Made by a program: the position numbers and the translations under genes | From: Ruminococcus sp. UBA1780 | GTDB lineage: Bacteria > Bacillota > Clostridia > Oscillospirales > Ruminococcaceae | Direction of reading: 5' to 3' | DNA: 13,838 nucleotides | NCBI GenBank assembly: GCA_002315235.1 | Contig: DCGK01000011.1 | Coordinates: 1 to 13,838 of the forward strand | Notes under the pieces: model-generated | Seen by the model: the letters and a program-made list of their open reading frames with translations, nothing else | Told to the model about the DNA's origin: nothing | The model's database searches: none | In this document: positions 1 to 8,550 of the stretch, piece by piece | Numbering within the stretch: the first letter of the stretch is position 1 | Layout: each line of letters opens with the position of its first letter

Positions 1-576
1 AATGTCCATAGCAATCTTGGCAAGAAACATATTGGTTCCGATTCCGGCAGTTGCGGTAATCCCGGTCTCCCTGAGCACTTCCCTGATCATTCTCATGGCA
101 AGCTCATGAGCTGTGCATCTGTAGGTTGTCAGATAACCGGTTACGTCTATAAAGACCTCATCAACCGAATAAACGTGAATGTCCTCAGGTGCTATGTACC
201 TGAGATAAATGCTGTATATCTGAGCGCTTACATCCATATAGTGAGCCATCTGAGGCGGAGCAGTGATGAAATCTGCCTTAAGACAGTAATTTCCCATAAG
301 TTCACTGGCTGTACAGGAACTTCCGGTAAATTCGTGATAAGGACTGAGTTTCAGTCTCTCGTTATTTACTTCCTTCATCTTCTGGATGACTTCAAAAAGT
401 CTTGCACGTCCGGATATGCCGAATGCCTTGAGAGAAGGAGTAACAGCAAGGCAGATAGTTTTCTCGGTTCTGCTTATATCGGCAACAACAAGGTTGGTAT
501 TGAGAGGATCGAGCCCTCTTGCTGCACACTCAACGGATGCGTAAAAGCTTTTAAGGTCTATGCATATATACGTCAT
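1..576 (-). CDS. Y-family DNA polymerase (UvrX/YqjW/UmuC-like), 3' part beyond window
   Basis: Translesion DNA polymerase of the ImpB/MucB/SamB superfamily; such enzymes copy past damaged bases with low fidelity. Only the first 192 residues are in the window and the frame is open to base 1. The N-terminus shows catalytic Asp7 in YICID and the FYASVE motif (11-16), with Tyr12 at the steric-gate position. Residues 137-144 (YSVDEVFI) carry the two further acidic catalytic residues, Asp139 and Glu140. GIGTNMFLAKIA (178-189) is the start of the helix-hairpin-helix region. Conserved stretches such as RTEKTICLAV and APPQMAHYM resemble the Firmicute UvrX/YqjW branch more than DinB. The ATG lies three bases after the rlmD stop, in the same frame as that stop, and I see no good Shine-Dalgarno, so translational coupling is likely. 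I saw no GAAC-N4-GTTC SOS box nearby. The family is sure; the exact subgroup is less so. Confidence 0.93.
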   Translation of the reverse strand, partial: MTYICIDLKSFYASVECAARGLDPLNTNLVVADISRTEKTICLAVTPSLKAFGISGRARLFEVIQKMKEVNNERLKLSPYHEFTGSSCTASELMGNYCLKADFITAPPQMAHYMDVSAQIYSIYLRYIAPEDIHVYSVDEVFIDVTGYLTTYRCTAHELAMRMIREVLRETGITATAGIGTNMFLAKIAMDI

Positions 577-579
577 AAA

Positions 580-1947
580 TCAGAAGCGTGTGAGTAATGA
601 AACGACTTCGCACGCCGTTGTTCTCGGAAACATGTCAACTCCTCTGACTCTTTCAAGTCTGTATCCGTTTTCCGCACTGCAGAGAATTTTACAGTCTCTT
701 GCAGCTGTAGCCGGATTACATGATATCATAACTATTTTTTCAGGATTCATTTTTACTATTGATTCAATGGTAAGACTGTCGCAGCCCTTTCTCGGAGGGT
801 CAACTATAATAACATCGGGGCGTTTTCCTTCCTTCTGAAGTCTGTCGGCAATCTCTCCGGCATCACCGCAGATAAAATCTGCATTGCTTATATTGTTTGC
901 TTCCGCATTGGCTCTGGCGTTTTCCACAGCCTGCTTCACAACCTCAACGCCTGTCAGATGATTTATTCTGTCAATCATTGAAAGTCCGATTGTTCCGGCA
1001 CCGCAGTACAGATCAAATACTTCTTCATCACCTCTGAGCGCCGCAAAATCAGCCGCGACGCCGTAAAGTTTTTCTGCCTGACAGGTATTTACCTGATAAA
1101 ACGACATCGGCGAAAGACTGATTTTATTTCCGCACATTGTATCTGAAATATTATCCGTACCCCAGACAGTAACATTCTCTCTTCCGAGAATTACATTGGT
1201 TTTATCAGGATTAATATTTACAACAACACTTTTTATATCCGGAAAAAGTTTAAGAATACCGGTTTCAGAAACCATTTTTCCAATAAGCTTAACTGCAGAA
1301 CTGGTTTTTGAAACTACACAGAGCATTATCTCATTGCTGTGCCATCCTTTTCTGAGATAAATATGTCTTACAAGCCCTTTGCCGGAAACTTCATCATAAG
1401 CCGGAATGCCGTTGTCATTAATATATCCGATTACAAAATCAACTATCTGCTGAAAAACTTCAGGCTGAAGTCTGCAGCCGGTATAAGGCACAACCCTGTG
1501 ACTGCGGCTTGCGTAGAAACCGCAGACTGCCTTTCCGTCAAGCATCGCAACCGGATACTGAGCTTTGTTTCTGTACCAGTCCGTCTCCTCACATCCGAGA
1601 ATCGGTTCACATTCGATATCAAATCCGCCGAGTCTTCTGAAGCTGTCGCTTACAAAGCTGCTTTTTACTTTCAGCTCCTCTTCATACTTAAGATGTCTGA
1701 AGGTACATCCACCGCATTTTCTGAAAACAGGACAGTCAGGTTCCTGTCTGCTCTCTGAAGGGGTAATAACCTCATTTACAATACCGTATGCGTAACTTTT
1801 CAGTACCTTAACAATCTGTACCCGTACATAGTCACCCACAGCTGTCTGCGGAACAAAAACAGCCATACCGTCTGCACGGCCTACACCGTTTCCTTCACTG
1901 GTAATTCCGGTGATTTCAAATTCAACTATCTGATTTTTCTTTATCAT
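580..1947 (-). CDS. rlmD: 23S rRNA (uracil-5-)-methyltransferase, RlmD/RumA family
   Basis: SAM-dependent enzyme that methylates C5 of a uridine in 23S rRNA (U1939 in E. coli RlmD). From the chosen start it has 455 residues, normal for the family. An N-terminal TRAM RNA-binding domain (about 1-60) is followed by a 4Fe-4S cluster signature with Cys72, Cys78, Cys81 (CPVFRKCGGC) and probably Cys158. The Rossmann methyltransferase half has FDLYCGAGTIGL (311-322), DPPRKG (383-388), the nucleophile Cys410 in SCNP, and the likely base Glu447 in CEVVSLL. I chose the ATG at 1947 because GGAGGA lies just upstream at ideal spacing; the frame extends to a GTG at 1995 with no ribosome binding site. Firmicutes often carry two or more TrmA/RlmD paralogues (RlmCD type), so the target uridine cannot be fixed from sequence; B. 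subtilis RlmCD modifies two positions. It follows hemZ after 80 bases and is closely followed by the Y-family polymerase. Confidence 0.93.
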   Translation of the reverse strand: MIKKNQIVEFEITGITSEGNGVGRADGMAVFVPQTAVGDYVRVQIVKVLKSYAYGIVNEVITPSESRQEPDCPVFRKCGGCTFRHLKYEEELKVKSSFVSDSFRRLGGFDIECEPILGCEETDWYRNKAQYPVAMLDGKAVCGFYASRSHRVVPYTGCRLQPEVFQQIVDFVIGYINDNGIPAYDEVSGKGLVRHIYLRKGWHSNEIMLCVVSKTSSAVKLIGKMVSETGILKLFPDIKSVVVNINPDKTNVILGRENVTVWGTDNISDTMCGNKISLSPMSFYQVNTCQAEKLYGVAADFAALRGDEEVFDLYCGAGTIGLSMIDRINHLTGVEVVKQAVENARANAEANNISNADFICGDAGEIADRLQKEGKRPDVIIVDPPRKGCDSLTIESIVKMNPEKIVMISCNPATAARDCKILCSAENGYRLERVRGVDMFPRTTACEVVSLLTRF

Positions 1948-1950
1948 TTT

Positions 1951-1957
1951 TTCCTCC
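1951..1957 (-). promoter_or_regulatory. Strong ribosome binding site that fixes the rlmD start
   Basis: Read on the minus strand, GGAGGAAAAAATG places a near-perfect Shine-Dalgarno directly before the ATG at 1947. This decides against the GTG at 1995, which would add 16 residues that are not typical of the family. Confidence 0.8.
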
Positions 1958-1996
1958 GGATTCACAGTAAACTTCAGAACAGATCTGAATTTCACT

Positions 1997-2026
1997 ATAA
2001 TATTTTTATTGCGTTTACTATTGCAA
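1997..2026 (-). promoter_or_regulatory. Possible internal promoter before rlmD
   Basis: On the minus strand TTGCAA (2021-2026) and TATTAT (1997-2002) are 18 bases apart, an acceptable sigma-A-like pair. It lies at the 3' end of hemZ and would start RNA near 1990. The gap here is the longest inside the leftward gene run, and it is AT-rich, so chance matches are easy. It may let rlmD and the polymerase gene be expressed apart from recJ and rel. Confidence 0.35.
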
Positions 2027-2027
2027 A

Positions 2028-3476
2028 TCAGAAAAAATTTCTTATTTCATCCTTTTTGGTCATAAGCTCATCAAAACGGTTTATGTACTCATAAGGGAAT
2101 TTGTAGTTCATTACTCTGGTAATTGAATTGTTTTCATCAACAAGCTTGGTCGATGCCGCACATCCGGCTCCGAGAATCGTCTGGGTTTCATCCATAATGT
2201 AAATATTATAAAGTGACTCTCTGCCCGGTCTGGCATAACCTATGTTCTCCAGATTATCAACTGTGTTTTTCTGTCGATACATGTAATAAGGATTATATCC
2301 GTGCCCGGTAAGCTGTTCTATACTGTAATTAACCATTTCACATGCAGGATTTGTGATATTTTCCCTTCCGTTCCTGTAAAGACCTGCTGAACGCTTCAGT
2401 GTAAGGGAATGAACTGTTATACCGTCAGGTTCAAGGCTGATAATTCTGTCAAGCGTATTTTTAAAGCTTTCAAAACTTTCAGTCGGAAGCCCGGCAATCA
2501 GATCCATATTAATGTTGTCAAAGCCAAGCTTTCTTGCAAGCTCATAAGCTCTGAGAACTTCCTCCGCAGTACCTCTGCGTCCTATCTCACGAAGGACATC
2601 GTTATTAAGGGTCTGCGGATTTACTGATATTCTTGTTGCGCCCATTTCCTTTATAACCGCAAGCTTCTCCTCTGTTATTGTATCAGCACGTCCTGCCTCG
2701 ACATTGTATTCGCGGATTGAAGAAAGATCAAAGCATTCTGATGTTTTCTTCATAAGTCTGAACAGATCCTCAGCTGATATCGAAGTAGGCGTACCTCCTC
2801 CGTAATATACAGTGTCTATCTTAAGTCCTTTTGAATTTACTATTTCTCCAAGAATCTCCAGCTCACGGCAAAGGGCTTTAACATAGGCCGGAATAAGCTT
2901 AAATGCGCTGTCCATTGAATGTGACACAAATGAACAGTAACTGCAGCGTGTCGGACAGAACGGAACGGATATATATATGCTGACTGTTTTTTTATCAAAT
3001 GACGGCAGAAGCGGCTGCTGAACCATAGCAGTACGGTACGCAATATCTGTCTTGTCATCCGATACATAGTACTTTTCCGTGAATTCCTTTCGGATTTCAC
3101 TTTCTGTCAGTCCCTTCTGCAGAAGAAGATTTATCTTTCTGACAGGTCTGATACCGGTAAGAAGCCCCCATCTCGGTTTAGTATCAAAAAATCTGCACAG
3201 TAAAAGAAACAGAAGCCTGCACATAAGAAACTCTCCGTTCTTGAGGTCAAAGCCTTCTGCTTCAGTTTTGCACGAACTTCTCATAACCCTTCCGTTTTCA
3301 CGGATATATGCATAGAAATACACATATGCTCCGCACTGCTTCATTCTTGTCATGATAACATCATCATCAGCATCACGTTCATCAATGAGAAAATTAAATC
3401 TGACTGCAGGTATAAACAGCTTTACAACAGCTTCAGTTTCGTACTTGTAGTTATTGTTATTTAATATTATAGTCAT
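2028..3476 (-). CDS. hemZ: Coproporphyrinogen dehydrogenase-like radical SAM protein HemZ
   Basis: Radical SAM protein of the HemN/HemZ group. HemZ was described in B. subtilis as acting in oxygen-independent conversion of coproporphyrinogen III to protoporphyrinogen. It has 482 residues, normal for HemZ. The first 160 residues form the HemZ-specific N-terminal region (LLTGIRPVRK at 105-114). The radical SAM core opens at 167 and carries Cys174, Cys178 and Cys181 in FCPTRCSYC, which hold the 4Fe-4S cluster. YYGGGTPTSI (224-233) is the SAM-binding glycine motif, with NVEAGR at 258-263. The YMYRQK stretch (399-404) fits HemZ rather than HemW. The start is seven bases after the stop of the metallo-hydrolase gene, with only a weak GGTG upstream, so coupling is likely. 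Many anaerobic Clostridia keep hemZ without a full haem pathway, so the real substrate is uncertain. Confidence 0.9.
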   Translation of the reverse strand: MTIILNNNNYKYETEAVVKLFIPAVRFNFLIDERDADDDVIMTRMKQCGAYVYFYAYIRENGRVMRSSCKTEAEGFDLKNGEFLMCRLLFLLLCRFFDTKPRWGLLTGIRPVRKINLLLQKGLTESEIRKEFTEKYYVSDDKTDIAYRTAMVQQPLLPSFDKKTVSIYISVPFCPTRCSYCSFVSHSMDSAFKLIPAYVKALCRELEILGEIVNSKGLKIDTVYYGGGTPTSISAEDLFRLMKKTSECFDLSSIREYNVEAGRADTITEEKLAVIKEMGATRISVNPQTLNNDVLREIGRRGTAEEVLRAYELARKLGFDNINMDLIAGLPTESFESFKNTLDRIISLEPDGITVHSLTLKRSAGLYRNGRENITNPACEMVNYSIEQLTGHGYNPYYMYRQKNTVDNLENIGYARPGRESLYNIYIMDETQTILGAGCAASTKLVDENNSITRVMNYKFPYEYINRFDELMTKKDEIRNFF

Positions 3477-3483
3477 TAATTAA

Positions 3484-4113
3484 TCACCGAAAATATGGAT
3501 TATACTCTATTTCACGTGAAAGTGTTGTTATGTCATTATGTCCCGGATATACTCTGTATTCTCCGCTCTTTCCAAGAAGCGCCAGTTTCTCAAGTGATCT
3601 CAGAAGCTCAGCATGGCTGCCGCCCGGGAAGTCAGTTCTGCCGACAGAGCTTTCAAAAAGCGTATCGCCTGAAAAAATCATATCACCGGTGACAAAGCAT
3701 ACGCTTCCGCGGGTATGTCCCGGTGTATGAAGAACCTTTATCTCTTCTCCGCAGAAATCTATTGTGTCTCCGTCAGCTACCTCCGTGAAGCTGTCAGCAG
3801 TTCTGAACTGACCACCTCCGACAAATGCCGCAAGGCTTGCTTTCGGATCAGTCAGCATAACTGAATCCTCAGAATGAATGTATACCGGAGCACCTGTCTT
3901 TTCTGAAACCTCAGCAACTCCTCTGATATGGTCATAATGTCCGTGAGTCAGCAGAATCATTCTGAGAGTTATTCCGTTCTTTTCAAGACGTCTGAGAAAT
4001 TCAGCGCCGTCACCGCCGATATCAACTGCAAATGCTTCATTGTTTTCATTTACAGCAAGATAGCAGTTTGCCTGAAATTCAGGTCCGAGCATGCATGTAC
4101 TGACTTTAATCAT
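3484..4113 (-). CDS. MBL-fold metallo-hydrolase (glyoxalase II/YqgX-like)
   Basis: Small cytosolic zinc hydrolase of the metallo-beta-lactamase fold; relatives hydrolyse thioesters such as S-lactoylglutathione or related thiol conjugates. It has 209 residues, normal for the YqgX/GloB-like short form without the C-terminal helical domain of true glyoxalase II. Metal ligands are visible: His57, His59, Asp61 and His62 in THGHYDH, His133 in HTPGHT, Asp150 in SGDTLF and His192 in YPGHN. The ATG at 4113 overlaps the rel stop as ATGATTAA (8 bases), with GGCGG-type bases upstream. A TTG at 4131 would add six residues and is less likely, because homologues begin near MIKVSTCMLGP. A protein of this type commonly sits between rel and hemZ in Clostridia. 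The true substrate is not known from sequence. Confidence 0.9.
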   Translation of the reverse strand: MIKVSTCMLGPEFQANCYLAVNENNEAFAVDIGGDGAEFLRRLEKNGITLRMILLTHGHYDHIRGVAEVSEKTGAPVYIHSEDSVMLTDPKASLAAFVGGGQFRTADSFTEVADGDTIDFCGEEIKVLHTPGHTRGSVCFVTGDMIFSGDTLFESSVGRTDFPGGSHAELLRSLEKLALLGKSGEYRVYPGHNDITTLSREIEYNPYFR

Positions 4114-6316
4114 CTGTTTTACCGCCTTCAATCTTTGTAACAGTTATTACATCGTGAATTTTCTGAATTCTGCCGATAAGAGCATTAAGCTGTTCCCTGC
4201 CTGTAACCGATACAGTAAGTCTTATCTCAGCATTGCCGTTTTTCAGTCTTCTGGAAGATGAATTGTATATCGGAACCTTGGCATCTGAAACTGCCGAAGC
4301 AACACGCAGAAGCAGTCCTGTTGCATCAATTGCGAGCACTTCAATTTCGGCATAGAATTCGGTCTTGGGAGCGTTTGTCCATTCAACCTTCTTCCATCTG
4401 TCTCTGTTCTCTTCGTTTTTTAATGATGCAAGGTAATGAGGACAGGTCATTTTGTGTACTGAAACGCCTCTTCCGCGTGTTACATAGCCGACTATTTCAT
4501 CACCCGGAAGCGGATTGCAGCATCTTGAATATCTTACCTGCATATCCCTCAGGATGTTTTCAAAGATTACTCCGCTGTCCTTTTTGCCGTCAATTGTCTT
4601 TGTAGGTATAATTTCATCAGATTCACTTTCCTCAGGTACAGCATACATCCTGTCATAGCTGTCCTTTAATCTCTGCATCATCTTAGGAAGAACAACACCG
4701 CCGTAGCCGACAGCAGCATAGAAATCCTCAAGTGTATCGCAGTTGTGACGCTTAAGGTCATCAGCAAGAAGTTTAGCCATATCCTCGTCAGGAACATTCA
4801 TTCTATAATGTCTGAATTCCTTTTCAAGTTCAGCCTTGCCCTGAATAATATTTTCTTCACGACATTCCTTCTTGAACCATGCTCTTATTTTGGATTTTGC
4901 TTCATTTGTCTGTGCTATATCAATCCATGAACGGTTAGGTCCGCGGCTCTCATCCTTTGTAGTCTGAATTTCGATGATATCACCGGTACTGAGTTTGTAG
5001 TCAAGCGGAACAATTCGTCCGTCAACCTTTGCACCGGTCATTCTGTGTCCAATCTGTGTATGAACTCTGTAAGCAAAGTCAATAACAGTTGCATTAGGAG
5101 GAAGAGTGAATGAATCGCCCCTTGGTGAGAAGCAGACAATTTCCTCCGTTGAAAGGTCAGTCTTGATTATACGTACAATTTCCTCTACGTCATTCGTAAC
5201 CTGCTGTGCTTCAAGAACCTGACGAATCCAGGCAAGCTTTTCCTCCATCTTGTCACGGTTCTGGATTCCTTCCTTGTACTTCCAGTGTGCTGCGATGCCG
5301 TATTCGGCAGTCTGATGCATTTCCCAGGTTCTTATCTGAACCTCAAAGGTAATGCCTTCCTTGCTGATTACTGAAGTATGAAGACTCTGGTACATATTCG
5401 CCTTAGGTGTGCGGATATAGTCCTTGAACCTGTTCGGAATAGGTCTGAACATTTCATGAACAATACCCATTACAAGATAGCATTCGAGCTCATCCTCGAC
5501 AATTACACGAACTGCGTATTTGTCATAAACCTCTTCAATACTCTTTCTGTTTATATATATTTTCTTGTAAATACCGTATATGCTCTTGACACGTCCGTCA
5601 ATCTGAGGTGTCTTTTTAAAGTTTTCGCTTTTAAATCTCTCGGCAAGCTTGTCCTTGATACTTGCAATGAAAAGATCACGCTCATCTTTTTTTATCTCAA
5701 GAATATGCTCAATTTCTGAATATGCATACGGATCGAGATACCTGAACGACAGATCCTCAAGCTCATCCTTAATCGCCTTGATACCAAGTCTGTGAGCTAT
5801 AGGCGCATAGATGTTCATTGTTTCAAGTGCTGCTTTTCTCTGCTTGAAACCTGGTCTGCATGCCAGTGTACGCATGTTGTGAAGTCTGTCGCAGAGCTTG
5901 ATAAGCATAACTCTGATATCCTGCGACATGGCAAGAAGAATTTTTCTTACATTTTCAGCAAGCTGTTCGTCCTGGTTGAAAATAGGCGCTTTTGAAAGCT
6001 TTGTAACACCGTCAACAAGACTTGCGACATCCTGACCGAAAAGCTTCTGAAGATCCTCAAGCGTAGCATCAGTATCCTCGACAACATCGTGAAGCATTGC
6101 GGCACAGATTGTATCTGTATCCATTCCGAGTTCAAGAAGAATAAATGAAACTGATACAGGATGAACAATATACGGTTCACCTGATGTTCTCTTCTGTCCT
6201 TCATGTGCCTTTGCGGCAAATTCATAAGCAGAAATAATCTTGCTCATGTCATACTGCTTGTCATCATCCAGAATTTTCTGGATAAGCATGTTTATTGTGC
6301 AGCTCTGGTTTTCCAT
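4106..6316 (-). CDS. relA: Bifunctional (p)ppGpp synthetase/hydrolase Rel (RelA/SpoT family)
   Basis: Long RSH enzyme that makes (p)ppGpp from ATP and GTP/GDP on starved ribosomes and also hydrolyses it. It has 736 residues, typical of Firmicute Rel. The N-terminal HD hydrolase looks active: His52, His76-Asp77 and Glu80-Asp81 in LHDVVED, and Asp144 in LCDRLHNMRT. The synthetase domain has RVKSIYGIYKK (242-252), Asp265 in YDKYAVRV, YQSLHT (309-314) and Glu325 in EVQIRT. Next come a TGS domain (about 393-455), a helical region, a CC/zinc-finger motif at SRCCNPLPGDE (597-607) and a C-terminal ACT domain (about 655-730). The ATG at 6316 overlaps the end of recJ by 25 bases, with AAGGGGG upstream; an ATG at 6289 has no ribosome binding site. 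In many Clostridia apt lies between recJ and rel, and dtd just after rel; both are absent here. Confidence 0.97.
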   Translation of the reverse strand: MENQSCTINMLIQKILDDDKQYDMSKIISAYEFAAKAHEGQKRTSGEPYIVHPVSVSFILLELGMDTDTICAAMLHDVVEDTDATLEDLQKLFGQDVASLVDGVTKLSKAPIFNQDEQLAENVRKILLAMSQDIRVMLIKLCDRLHNMRTLACRPGFKQRKAALETMNIYAPIAHRLGIKAIKDELEDLSFRYLDPYAYSEIEHILEIKKDERDLFIASIKDKLAERFKSENFKKTPQIDGRVKSIYGIYKKIYINRKSIEEVYDKYAVRVIVEDELECYLVMGIVHEMFRPIPNRFKDYIRTPKANMYQSLHTSVISKEGITFEVQIRTWEMHQTAEYGIAAHWKYKEGIQNRDKMEEKLAWIRQVLEAQQVTNDVEEIVRIIKTDLSTEEIVCFSPRGDSFTLPPNATVIDFAYRVHTQIGHRMTGAKVDGRIVPLDYKLSTGDIIEIQTTKDESRGPNRSWIDIAQTNEAKSKIRAWFKKECREENIIQGKAELEKEFRHYRMNVPDEDMAKLLADDLKRHNCDTLEDFYAAVGYGGVVLPKMMQRLKDSYDRMYAVPEESESDEIIPTKTIDGKKDSGVIFENILRDMQVRYSRCCNPLPGDEIVGYVTRGRGVSVHKMTCPHYLASLKNEENRDRWKKVEWTNAPKTEFYAEIEVLAIDATGLLLRVASAVSDAKVPIYNSSSRRLKNGNAEIRLTVSVTGREQLNALIGRIQKIHDVITVTKIEGGKTDD

Positions 6317-8346
6317 TTACTTCTTAACCCCCTTAAAATCTGTGAATCTTCAAGATTTGATTTTTTGTCAACTTTAAGCCTCTGTGTTCTGTCCCCTGCA
6401 TAATCCATTCTGACGAGTCCGAGTTCACTGAAAACATCAAGACAGATTCGTAATTTGCAGATATTAACCGCATCAGGGTTGGTTTTCATATAGAGCTGTT
6501 CTGTCATTATTTCCTTGTCTGTCAGTGATGTATATACCTTTATGAGCTCCTCACGTTCAGGACACATTCTCTGATAATATGCCTCAGGAAGCTCCTCACC
6601 GCGTCTGTACTTTTCGTATGCCTCCTCAGCCGCAAAGAATTTTTCCTGCTTTATGCCGCTCTTTCTGAAATCGGCAACCTGAAGATCAACAGTTTCATTT
6701 CCTCTGAAACTGTTGATTCCGAGAGTAACTATAAAATCATATTTCTGCCCTTTAAGGCTCATCATATCGTCCGCACTTGTACGGAACAGCAGCGCGTAAA
6801 ATGAGCTGCCGCCGTAATTCAGCCTGAGCTTTGTATGCGCACCGCCTGAAAGAGGAATTACCTCGTCTATGATAGCTCCTGCCACTGCAAAGTACGGCTT
6901 TTCATTATCCTGACCAAACGGTTCAAGAATTCCGAGGCCCGAAACATTTTTTACAGTAATATCAGCAGGAAGAAGAATTTTTTCCGCTCTGAGAGTATAT
7001 GCCGGCATTGCTTCATGAACATCGGCAGCATATTTCTGTATTTTGTTTCTGAAATTTTCTATCTCAGAAATACTAAGGGAAAATCCGCCGGCTCCCTTAT
7101 GACCGCCGAACCGCAGAAGTACACTTTCACACGCTGAAAGGCACTCAAATACTGAAAATTCACCGAAGGCACGTGCGGAACCTCTGGCAGTGTCTCCTTC
7201 TTCGGTAATAATAAAGCAAGGTTTGCCGTATTTTTCAAGCATCTTGGAGGCAACTATTCCAATAACTCCGTGATGCCAGTTTTCTCCGCTGAATACAAGA
7301 ATTCTGTTGTAGAGAAGTTCAGGATGTTCATTTATCTGGCTGAATATCTGTGATGTGATTTCCTCTTCGGCAGCCTTTCGTTCTGTATTGAGTTCATTAA
7401 GCTCTGATGCCAGCTCAGCGGCCTCGTCAGGATCATCACACATCAGAAGTCTGAATGCCTGTGAAGGAGAGCCAAACCTGCCCGAAGCATTAATGCGCGG
7501 AGCGATTGTAAAGGCAACAGTCTCGGCTGTAACCGGCCTGCACTCACCGTTTTCATCAATCAGTCCTACAAGCTTCATAAGCTCGATAAGACCGCATCTC
7601 TCGGTGTTTCTTATCATCATAAGACCGTTTTCGACAATATATCTGTTTTCTCCTGTCAGAGAAACTATATCAGCCACTGTTCCGATAGCAGCAAGGTCAC
7701 CGAACTGCTCAGATGCACTGTCATAGTCTCCGCCTTCAAGAGCGGCGATAAGTTTAAGTACAACACCTGCACCGCAGAGCGGCTTGAATGATGAAGGACA
7801 GTCCTTCTGATGAGGATTTACAACTGCAAGAGCTTCAGGAAGCTCTTCACCCGGCTGGTGATGATCCGTAACTATCAGGTCCATGCCAAGCTCTCTGATA
7901 AGTCTGGCTTCGGCCAGCGCTGAAATTCCGTTATCAACAGTTATAACAAGCTGCGTTCCGTCATCGGCCATTTTCCTCACAGAATCTTCATTAAGTCCGT
8001 ATCCCTCGGAACGTTCAGGAATATAACAGGAAACATCTGCACCAATGCATTCAAGGTACGAATAAAGCATAACTGTTGATGTAATACCGTCACAGTCATA
8101 ATCTCCGTAAATGCATATTTTCTTTTCTTCCTCAACTGCAGCATCGATTATTTCGGCAGCTTTTTTCATATCCTTAAGAACAAAAGGATCCTCAAGTGAT
8201 TCTGTCCGGATCAGTTCCGCAGCTGCCTTAAGGTCGGTAATGCCCCTTGAAACAAGGACATCAGCACACAGCGGCGTCAGATCGCTGCCTGAGGAAATCC
8301 TGCCGGATATCTTCGGATCCGGGTTTCCTATTATCCATTTTTTCAT
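6292..8346 (-). CDS. recJ: Single-stranded-DNA-specific 5'-3' exonuclease RecJ
   Basis: Exonuclease of the DHH superfamily that degrades single-stranded DNA 5' to 3' in recombinational repair (RecF pathway), mismatch repair and base excision repair. DHH motifs are complete: YGDYDCDG (80-87, with Asp82, Asp84 and Asp86), TVDNG (136-140), TDHH (160-163), and Asp226 in GTVADIV. RINASGR (284-290) follows, then the DHHA1 motif GGHKGAGG (414-421). An OB-fold region (about 450-560) precedes a roughly 110-residue C-terminal extension that looks helical, with a winged-helix-like end; such tails occur in clostridial RecJ. It has 684 residues, longer than E. coli RecJ (577) but within the Firmicute range. 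It is the first gene of the leftward operon, 44 bases or so downstream of a predicted transcription start, with GAGAGG and GGAAG upstream of the ATG. Confidence 0.96.
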   Translation of the reverse strand: MKKWIIGNPDPKISGRISSGSDLTPLCADVLVSRGITDLKAAAELIRTESLEDPFVLKDMKKAAEIIDAAVEEEKKICIYGDYDCDGITSTVMLYSYLECIGADVSCYIPERSEGYGLNEDSVRKMADDGTQLVITVDNGISALAEARLIRELGMDLIVTDHHQPGEELPEALAVVNPHQKDCPSSFKPLCGAGVVLKLIAALEGGDYDSASEQFGDLAAIGTVADIVSLTGENRYIVENGLMMIRNTERCGLIELMKLVGLIDENGECRPVTAETVAFTIAPRINASGRFGSPSQAFRLLMCDDPDEAAELASELNELNTERKAAEEEITSQIFSQINEHPELLYNRILVFSGENWHHGVIGIVASKMLEKYGKPCFIITEEGDTARGSARAFGEFSVFECLSACESVLLRFGGHKGAGGFSLSISEIENFRNKIQKYAADVHEAMPAYTLRAEKILLPADITVKNVSGLGILEPFGQDNEKPYFAVAGAIIDEVIPLSGGAHTKLRLNYGGSSFYALLFRTSADDMMSLKGQKYDFIVTLGINSFRGNETVDLQVADFRKSGIKQEKFFAAEEAYEKYRRGEELPEAYYQRMCPEREELIKVYTSLTDKEIMTEQLYMKTNPDAVNICKLRICLDVFSELGLVRMDYAGDRTQRLKVDKKSNLEDSQILRGLRSKWKTRAAQ

Positions 8347-8396
8347 ACTTCCAAAAACCTCTCATGATAAAGTCTTCGTCTTTTTTAATAACTTTT

Positions 8397-8425
8397 ATTA
8401 TAGCATTTTTTTCATTTAAAAACAA
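8397..8425 (-). promoter_or_regulatory. Promoter of the recJ-led operon
   Basis: On the minus strand TTGTTT (8420-8425) and TATAAT (8397-8402) are separated by 17 bases. A TGC precedes the -10 (extended -10). This is a strong sigma-A match and would start RNA near 8390. Upstream AT-rich sequence could serve as an UP element. Confidence 0.75.
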
Positions 8426-8460
8426 TAGAAAAGCGGATTTAAAAATGCATTAAAAAGATT

Positions 8461-8487
8461 GATTAAATTAAGCTGTCTGATTTAATC
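8461..8487. repeat. Imperfect inverted repeat between divergent promoters
   Basis: GATTAAATTA (8461-8470) and TGATTTAATC (8478-8487) form a dyad, 9 of 10 positions matching, with a 7-base spacer. It lies between the recJ and yhaO-like -35 boxes (36 and 63 bases away), so it could be an operator for both operons. The surrounding DNA is about 80% AT, so chance is a real alternative. Confidence 0.35.
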
Positions 8488-8550
8488 TGATTTTTGTGAT
8501 TTTAACAGAATTTCACCCTTATTTTTATAATTCTATATGTTTAAAAATAC

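Noticed and set aside
106..597. Open frame of 163 codons on the plus strand
   Set aside because: It lies opposite the Y-family polymerase, whose reverse-strand translation shows clear catalytic motifs; the plus-strand product has no recognisable features.
1948..1995. Longer rlmD start at GTG 1995
   Set aside because: It has no ribosome binding site, while the ATG at 1947 has an ideal GGAGGA and matches the usual start of the TRAM domain.
4114..4131. TTG start for the metallo-hydrolase
   Set aside because: It would add six residues not typical of homologues and lengthen the overlap with rel; the ATG at 4113 gives the common ATGATTAA coupling.
5375..5410. Met in the Rel synthetase motif (ANMYQSLHT rather than NGYQSLHT)
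   Set aside because: Met at this place is usual in Firmicute Rel proteins, so it does not suggest lost activity.
7355..7726. Serine-rich plus-strand open frame of 123 codons opposite recJ
   Set aside because: It is a codon-bias shadow of recJ; the composition is low complexity and there is no ribosome binding site.
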